NCBI GenBank assembly: GCA_037074705.1
Contig: JAYJMR010000065.1
Location: 1 to 64,000, forward strand
Direction: 5' to 3'
Length of the DNA stretch: 64,000 nucleotides
Source: Zhengitettix transpicula
Lineage: Eukaryota; Arthropoda; Insecta; Orthoptera; Tetrigidae
Below the pieces are notes generated by a model. That model was not told the DNA's origin. It saw only the letters and a list, made by a program, of their open reading frames with translations, and searched no databases. Position numbers and translations under genes: made by a program. The number at the start of each line of letters is the position of its first letter. Position 1 is the stretch's first letter. Below are positions 56,386-64,000 of this stretch, piece by piece.

Positions 56386-56570
56386 TCACAGAAGAGTGTA
56401 TATATATATATACATGTAAAGAAACTTTAGTAGAGAAGAAATTAAAATTATAAAATAATTCGATCCGCGGAATATTAATTTGTAAGTTTTTACTAATGTT
56501 CGCTTGCAACAGCTATGCTGCGTGCGTGCGGCGGCGAGGAAGACGTTCGTAGATTAAAACGGGCAGTCGT

Positions 56571-56611
<41 letters not shown>

Positions 56612-56794
56612 TCACAGAAGAGTGTATATATATATACATGTAAAGAAACTTTAGTAGAGAAGAAATTAAAATTATAAAATAATTCGATCCGCGGAATATT
56701 AATTTGTAAGTTTTTACTAATGTTCGCTTGCAACAGCTATGCTGCGTGCGTGCGGCGGCGAGGAAGACGTTCGTAGATTACAACGGGCAGTCGT

Positions 56795-56843
<49 letters not shown>

Positions 56844-57026
56844 TCACAGAAGAGTGTATATATATATACATGTAAAGAAACTTTAGTAGAGAAGAAATTA
56901 AAATTATAAAATAATTCGATCCGCGGAATATTAATTTGTAAGTTTTTACTAATGTTCGCTTGCAACAGCTATGCTGCGTGCGTGCGGCGGCGAGGAAGAC
57001 GTTCGTAGATTACAACGGGCAGTCGT

Positions 57027-57068
<42 letters not shown>

Positions 57069-57666
57069 TCACAGAAGAGTGTATATATATATACATGTAA
57101 AGAAACTTTAGTAGAGAAGAAATTAAAATTATAAAATAATTCGATCCGCGGAATATTAATTTGTAAGTTTTTACTAATGTTCGCTTGCAACAGCTATGCT
57201 GCGTGCGTGCGGCGGCGAGGAAGACGTTCGTAGATTACAACGGGCAGTCGTGTTTTTTTTTTTTTTTTTTTTTTTTTAACTCATAGAAGAGTGTATATAT
57301 ATATACATGTAAAGAAACTTTAGTAGAGAAGAAATTAAAATTATAAAATAATTCGATCCGCGGAATATTAATTTGTAAGTTTTTACTAATGTTCGCTTGC
57401 AACAGCTATGCTGCGTGCGTGCGGCGGCGAGGAAGACGTTCGTAGATTACAACGGGCAGTCGTGTTTTTTTTTTTTTTTTAACTCACAGAAGAGTGTATA
57501 TATATATACATGTAAAGAAACTTTAGTAGAGAAGAAATTAAAATTATAAAATAATTCGATCCGCGGAATATTAATTTGTAAGTTTTTACTAATGTTCGCT
57601 TGCAACAGCTATGCTGCGTGCGTGCGGCGGCGAGGAAGACGTTCGTAGATTACAACGGGCAGTCGT

Positions 57667-57713
<47 letters not shown>

Positions 57714-57896
57714 TCACAGAAGAGTGTATATATATATACATGTAAAGAAACTTTAGTAGAGAAGAAATTAAAATTATAAAATAATTCGATCCGCGGAATA
57801 TTAATTTGTAAGTTTTTACTAATGTTCGCTTGCAACAGCTATGCTGCGTGCGTGCGGCGGCGAGGAAGACGTTCGTAGATTACAACGGGCAGTCGT

Positions 57897-57941
<45 letters not shown>

Positions 57942-58124
57942 TCACAGAAGAGTGTATATATATATACATGTAAAGAAACTTTAGTAGAGAAGAAATTAAA
58001 ATTATAAAATAATTCGATCCGCGGAATATTAATTTGTAAGTTTTTACTAATGTTCGCTTGCAACAGCTATGCTGCGTGCGTGCGGCGGCGAGGAAGACGT
58101 TCGTAGATTACAACGGGCAGTCGT

Positions 58125-58167
<43 letters not shown>

Positions 58168-58563
58168 TCACAGAAGAGTGTATATATATATACATGTAAA
58201 GAAACTTTAGTAGAGAAGAAATTAAAATTATAAAATAATTCGATCCGCGGAATATTAATTTGTAAGTTTTTACTAATGTTCGCTTGCAACAGCTATGCTG
58301 CGTGCGTGCGGCGGCGAGGAAGACGTTCGTAGATTACAACGGGCAGTCGTGTTTTTTTTTTTTTTTTTTTTTTTTTTAACTCACAGAAGAGTGTATATAT
58401 ATATACATGTAAAGAAACTTTAGTAGAGAAGAAATTAAAATTATAAAATAATTCGATCCGCGGAATATTAATTTGTAAGTTTTTACTAATGTTCGCTTGC
58501 AACAGCTATGCTGCGTGCGTGCGGCGGCGAGGAAGACGTTCGTAGATTACAACGGGCAGTCGT

Positions 58564-58605
<42 letters not shown>

Positions 58606-58788
58606 TCACAGAAGAGTGTATATATATATACATGTAAAGAAACTTTAGTAGAGAAGAAATTAAAATTATAAAATAATTCGATCCGCGGAATATTAATTTG
58701 TAAGTTTTTACTAATGTTCGCTTGCAACAGCTATGCTGCGTGCGTGCGGCGGCGAGGAAGACGTTCGTAGATTACAACGGGCAGTCGT

Positions 58789-58833
<45 letters not shown>

Positions 58834-59016
58834 TCACAGAAGAGTGTATATATATATACATGTAAAGAAACTTTAGTAGAGAAGAAATTAAAATTATAAA
58901 ATAATTCGATCCGCGGAATATTAATTTGTAAGTTTTTACTAATGTTCGCTTGCAACAGCTATGCTGCGTGCGTGCGGCGGCGAGGAAGACGTTCGTAGAT
59001 TACAACGGGCAGTCGT

Positions 59017-59063
<47 letters not shown>

Positions 59064-59246
59064 TCACAGAAGAGTGTATATATATATACATGTAAAGAAA
59101 CTTTAGTAGAGAAGAAATTAAAATTATAAAATAATTCGATCCGCGGAATATTAATTTGTAAGTTTTTACTAATGTTCGCTTGCAACAGCTATGCTGCGTG
59201 CGTGCGGCGGCGAGGAAGACGTTCGTAGATTACAACGGGCAGTCGT

Positions 59247-59289
<43 letters not shown>

Positions 59290-59474
59290 TCACAGAAGAG
59301 TGTATATATATATATACATGTAAAGAAACTTTAGTAGAGAAGAAATTAAAATTATAAAATAATTCGATCCGCGGAATATTAATTTGTAAGTTTTTACTAA
59401 TGTTCGCTTGCAACAGCTATGCTGCGTGCGTGCGGCGGCGAGGAAGACGTTCGTAGATTACAACGGGCAGTCGT

Positions 59475-59508
<34 letters not shown>

Positions 59509-59692
59509 TCACAGAAGAGTGTAATATATATATACATGTAAAGAAACTTTAGTAGAGAAGAAATTAAAATTATAAAATAATTCGATCCGCGGAATATTAA
59601 TTTGTAAGTTTTTACTAATGTTCGCTTGCAACAGCTATGCTGCGTGCGTGCGGCGGCGAGGAAGACGTTCGTAGATTACAACGGGCAGTCGT

Positions 59693-59741
<49 letters not shown>

Positions 59742-59924
59742 TCACAGAAGAGTGTATATATATATACATGTAAAGAAACTTTAGTAGAGAAGAAATTAAA
59801 ATTATAAAATAATTCGATCCGCGGAATATTAATTTGTAAGTTTTTACTAATGTTCGCTTGCAACAGCTATGCTGCGTGCGTGCGGCGGCGAGGAAGACGT
59901 TCGTAGATTACAACGGGCAGTCGT

Positions 59925-59976
<52 letters not shown>

Positions 59977-60159
59977 TCACAGAAGAGTGTATATATATAT
60001 ACATGTAAAGAAACTTTAGTAGAGAAGAAATTAAAATTATAAAATAATTCGATCCGCGGAATATTAATTTGTAAGTTTTTACTAATGTTCGCTTGCAACA
60101 GCTATGCTGCGTGCGTGCGGCGGCGAGGAAGACGTTCGTAGATTACAACGGGCAGTCGT

Positions 60160-60202
<43 letters not shown>

Positions 60203-60616
60203 TCACAGAAGAGTGTATATATATATACATGTAAAGAAACTTTAGTAGAGAAGAAATTAAAATTATAAAATAATTCGATCCGCGGAATATTAATTTGTAA
60301 GTTTTTACTAATGTTCGCTTGCAACAGCTATGCTGCGTGCGTGCGGCGGCGAGGAAGACGTTCGTAGATTACAACGGGCAGTCGTGTTTTTTTTTTTTTT
60401 TTTTTTTTTTTTGTTTTTTTTTTTTTTTTTAACTCACAGAAGAGTGTATATATATATACATGTAAAGAAACTTTAGTAGAGAAGAAATTAAAATTATAAA
60501 ATAATTCGATCCGCGGAATATTAATTTGTAAGTTTTTACTAATGTTCGCTTGCAACAGCTATGCTGCGTGCGTGCGGCGGCGAGGAAGAAGTTCGTAGAT
60601 TACAACGGGCAGTCGT

Positions 60617-60657
<41 letters not shown>

Positions 60658-60840
60658 TCACAGAAGAGTGTATATATATATACATGTAAAGAAACTTTAG
60701 TAGAGAAGAAATTAAAATTATAAAATAATTCGATCCGCGGAATATTAATTTGTAAGTTTTTACTAATGTTCGCTTGCAACAGCTATGCTGCGTGCGTGCG
60801 GCGGCGAGGAAGACGTTCGTAGATTACAACGGGCAGTCGT

Positions 60841-60882
<42 letters not shown>

Positions 60883-61065
60883 TCACAGAAGAGTGTATAT
60901 ATATATACATGTAAAGAAACTTTAGTAGAGAAGAAATTAAAATTATAAAATAATTCGATCCGCGGAATATTAATTTGTAAGTTTTTACTAATGTTCGCTT
61001 GCAACAGCTATGCTGCGTGCGTGCGGCGGCGAGGAAGACGTTCGTAGATTACAACGGGCAGTCGT

Positions 61066-61106
<41 letters not shown>

Positions 61107-61289
61107 TCACAGAAGAGTGTATATATATATACATGTAAAGAAACTTTAGTAGAGAAGAAATTAAAATTATAAAATAATTCGATCCGCGGAATATTAATTT
61201 GTAAGTTTTTACTAATGTTCGCTTGCAACAGCTATGCTGCGTGCGTGCGGCGGCGAGGAAGACGTTCGTAGATTACAACGGGCAGTCGT

Positions 61290-61332
<43 letters not shown>

Positions 61333-61518
61333 TCACAGAAGAGTGTATATATATATACATGTAAAGAAACTTTAGTAGAGAAGAAATTAAAATTATAAAA
61401 TAATTCGATCCGCGGAATATTAATTTGTAAGTTTTTACTAATGTTCGCTTGCAACAGCTATGCTGCGTGCGTGGTGCGGCGGCGAGGAAGACGTTCGTAG
61501 ATTACAACGGGCAGTCGT

Positions 61519-61561
<43 letters not shown>

Positions 61562-61744
61562 TCACAGAAGAGTGTATATATATATACATGTAAAGAAACT
61601 TTAGTAGAGAAGAAATTAAAATTATAAAATAATTCGATCCGCGGAATATTAATTTGTAAGTTTTTACTAATGTTCGCTTGCAACAGCTATGCTGCGTGCG
61701 TGCGGCGGCGAGGAAGACGTTCGTAGATTACAACGGGCAGTCGT

Positions 61745-61786
<42 letters not shown>

Positions 61787-61969
61787 TCACAGAAGAGTGT
61801 ATATATATATACATGTAAAGAAACTTTAGTAGAGAAGAAATTAAAATTATAAAATAATTCGATCCGCGGAATATTAATTTGTAAGTTTTTACTAATGTTC
61901 GCTTGCAACAGCTATGCTGCGTGCGTGCGGCGGCGAGGAAGACGTTCGTAGATTACAACGGGCAGTCGT

Positions 61970-62012
<43 letters not shown>

Positions 62013-62195
62013 TCACAGAAGAGTGTATATATATATACATGTAAAGAAACTTTAGTAGAGAAGAAATTAAAATTATAAAATAATTCGATCCGCGGAATAT
62101 TAATTTGTAAGTTTTTACTAATGTTCGCTTGCAACAGCTATGCTGCGTGCGTGCGGCGGCGAGGAAGACGTTCGTAGATTACAACGGGCAGTCGT

Positions 62196-62237
<42 letters not shown>

Positions 62238-62420
62238 TCACAGAAGAGTGTATATATATATACATGTAAAGAAACTTTAGTAGAGAAGAAATTAAAATTA
62301 TAAAATAATTCGATCCGCGGAATATTAATTTGTAAGTTTTTACTAATGTTCGCTTGCAACAGCTATGCTGCGTGCGTGCGGCGGCGAGGAAGACGTTCGT
62401 AGATTACAACGGGCAGTCGT

Positions 62421-62462
<42 letters not shown>

Positions 62463-62645
62463 TCACAGAAGAGTGTATATATATATACATGTAAAGAAAC
62501 TTTAGTAGAGAAGAAATTAAAATTATAAAATAATTCGATCCGCGGAATATTAATTTGTAAGTTTTTACTAATGTTCGCTTGCAACAGCTATGCTGCGTGC
62601 GTGCGGCGGCGAGGAAGACGTTCGTAGATTACAACGGGCAGTCGT

Positions 62646-62687
<42 letters not shown>

Positions 62688-62870
62688 TCACAGAAGAGTG
62701 TATATATATATACATGTAAAGAAACTTTAGTAGAGAAGAAATTAAAATTATAAAATAATTCGATCCGCGGAATATTAATTTGTAAGTTTTTACTAATGTT
62801 CGCTTGCAACAGCTATGCTGCGTGCGTGCGGCGGCGAGGAAGACGTTCGTAGATTACAACGGGCAGTCGT

Positions 62871-62912
<42 letters not shown>

Positions 62913-63100
62913 TCACAGAAGAGTGTAGTGTATATATATATACATGTAAAGAAACTTTAGTAGAGAAGAAATTAAAATTATAAAATAATTCGATCCGCGG
63001 AATATTAATTTGTAAGTTTTTACTAATGTTCGCTTGCAACAGCTATGCTGCGTGCGTGCGGCGGCGAGGAAGACGTTCGTAGATTACAACGGGCAGTCGT

Positions 63101-63142
<42 letters not shown>

Positions 63143-63325
63143 TCACAGAAGAGTGTATATATATATACATGTAAAGAAACTTTAGTAGAGAAGAAATTAA
63201 AATTATAAAATAATTCGATCCGCGGAATATTAATTTGTAAGTTTTTACTAATGTTCGCTTGCAACAGCTATGCTGCGTGCGTGCGGCGGCGAGGAAGACG
63301 TTCGTAGATTACAACGGGCAGTCGT

Positions 63326-63366
<41 letters not shown>

Positions 63367-63549
63367 TCACAGAAGAGTGTATATATATATACATGTAAAG
63401 AAACTTTAGTAGAGAAGAAATTAAAATTATAAAATAATTCGATCCGCGGAATATTAATTTGTAAGTTTTTACTAATGTTCGCTTGCAACAGCTATGCTGC
63501 GTGCGTGCGGCGGCGAGGAAGACGTTCGTAGATTACAACGGGCAGTCGT

Positions 63550-63591
<42 letters not shown>

Positions 63592-63774
63592 TCACAGAAG
63601 AGTGTATATATATATACATGTAAAGAAACTTTAGTAGAGAAGAAATTAAAATTATAAAATAATTCGATCCGCGGAATATTAATTTGTAAGTTTTTACTAA
63701 TGTTCGCTTGCAACAGCTATGCTGCGTGCGTGCGGCGGCGAGGAAGACGTTCGTAGATTACAACGGGCAGTCGT

Positions 63775-63816
<42 letters not shown>

Positions 63817-64000
63817 TCACAGAAGAGTGTATATATATATACATGTAAAGAAACTTTAGTAGAGAAGAAATTAAAATTATAAAATAATTCGATCCGCGGA
63901 ATATTAATTTGTAAGTTTTTACTAATGTTCGCTTGCAACAGCTATGCTGCGTGCGTGCGGCGGCGAGGAAGACGTTCGTAGATTACAACGGGCAGTCGTG
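55532..64000. repeat. Expanded U2 spacer, class B, running off the window
   Basis: An ordinary class B left part to about 56119, then monomers to the window edge. No further U2 gene is reached. No gene seen. Confidence 0.88.
56120..64000. repeat. Array of at least 35 head-to-tail 225-bp T-rich monomers
   Basis: 7.9 kb, continuing beyond the window. T runs vary more than in the first array, from 16 (57465-57480) to about 48 (59926-59973), and one is broken by a G near 60413. Private variants include cagtcctg near 56344, attaaaacgg near 56556, ctcatagaag near 57283, a gt insertion near 61474 and a gtgta duplication near 62926. Confidence 0.95.

Noticed and set aside
35162..64000. Possible CRISPR-like array
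   Set aside because: The units are whole 225-bp head-to-tail tandem repeats without unique spacers, in a eukaryotic context with no cas genes.

Overview
The window is a stretch of eukaryotic, almost certainly insect, genome: a tandem array of U2 small nuclear RNA (snRNA) genes, all transcribed from the minus strand. The U2 sequence has the invariant 5' end, the GUAGUA branch-site recognition block, an AUUUUUGG Sm site and a Drosophila-like 3' half. No bacterial or viral gene set is present. I infer a hymenopteran (wasp-like) genome. The reason is that the mobile element here is an R2-type retrotransposon inserted inside U2, and the known U2-targeting family of that type (Utopia) is strongly site-specific in wasps. 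The order-level assignment is inference only.

Layout. (1) 1-17,413: ten intact U2 genes on a near-perfect 1,581-bp repeat (189-bp gene plus about 1,392-bp spacer), called class A here. The last spacer, 15,801-17,413, is a class A/class B chimera. (2) 17,414-25,062: the eleventh U2 gene, split by a full-length 7.4-kb Utopia-like non-LTR retrotransposon. (3) 25,063-26,932: a class B spacer carrying three copies of a T-rich monomer of about 225 bp. (4) 26,933-34,584: the twelfth U2 gene, split at the same nucleotide by a second copy with an identical protein. (5) 34,585-55,342: a spacer inflated to 20.8 kb by about 87 copies of the 225-bp monomer. (6) 55,343-55,531: the thirteenth U2 gene, intact. 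(7) 55,532-64,000: another spacer inflated by at least 35 monomers, running off the window.

How the parts work together. Each U2 gene has a conserved upstream block where insect snRNA genes carry their PSEA/PSEB promoter elements, and a 3'-box-like motif 12-25 nt past the gene. Each retrotransposon lies in the same orientation as U2. It leaves the U2 promoter and nt 1-59 upstream of its own 5' end, and a promoterless nt 39-189 fragment downstream. The 21-bp target duplication is U2 nt 39-59. The single long ORF (1,603 codons from its first ATG) has two N-terminal CCHH zinc fingers, a long Pro/Ser-rich linker with three 88-residue repeats, a reverse transcriptase with a YADD active site, a CCHC knuckle and a PD-(D/E)XK-type restriction-like endonuclease. 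This is the R2-group architecture for target-primed reverse transcription. Its 5' UTR is built of tandem monomers and its 3' UTR contains a set of hairpins.

The features most worth a second look are the pair of apparently intact U2-specific retrotransposons, the structured 3' UTR, the promoter-like 5' monomers, and the explosive amplification of one spacer segment in the class B units that accompany the insertions. Apart from the retrotransposon ORF I found no convincing protein-coding gene. The many other open frames are repeat-borne or antisense to that ORF.
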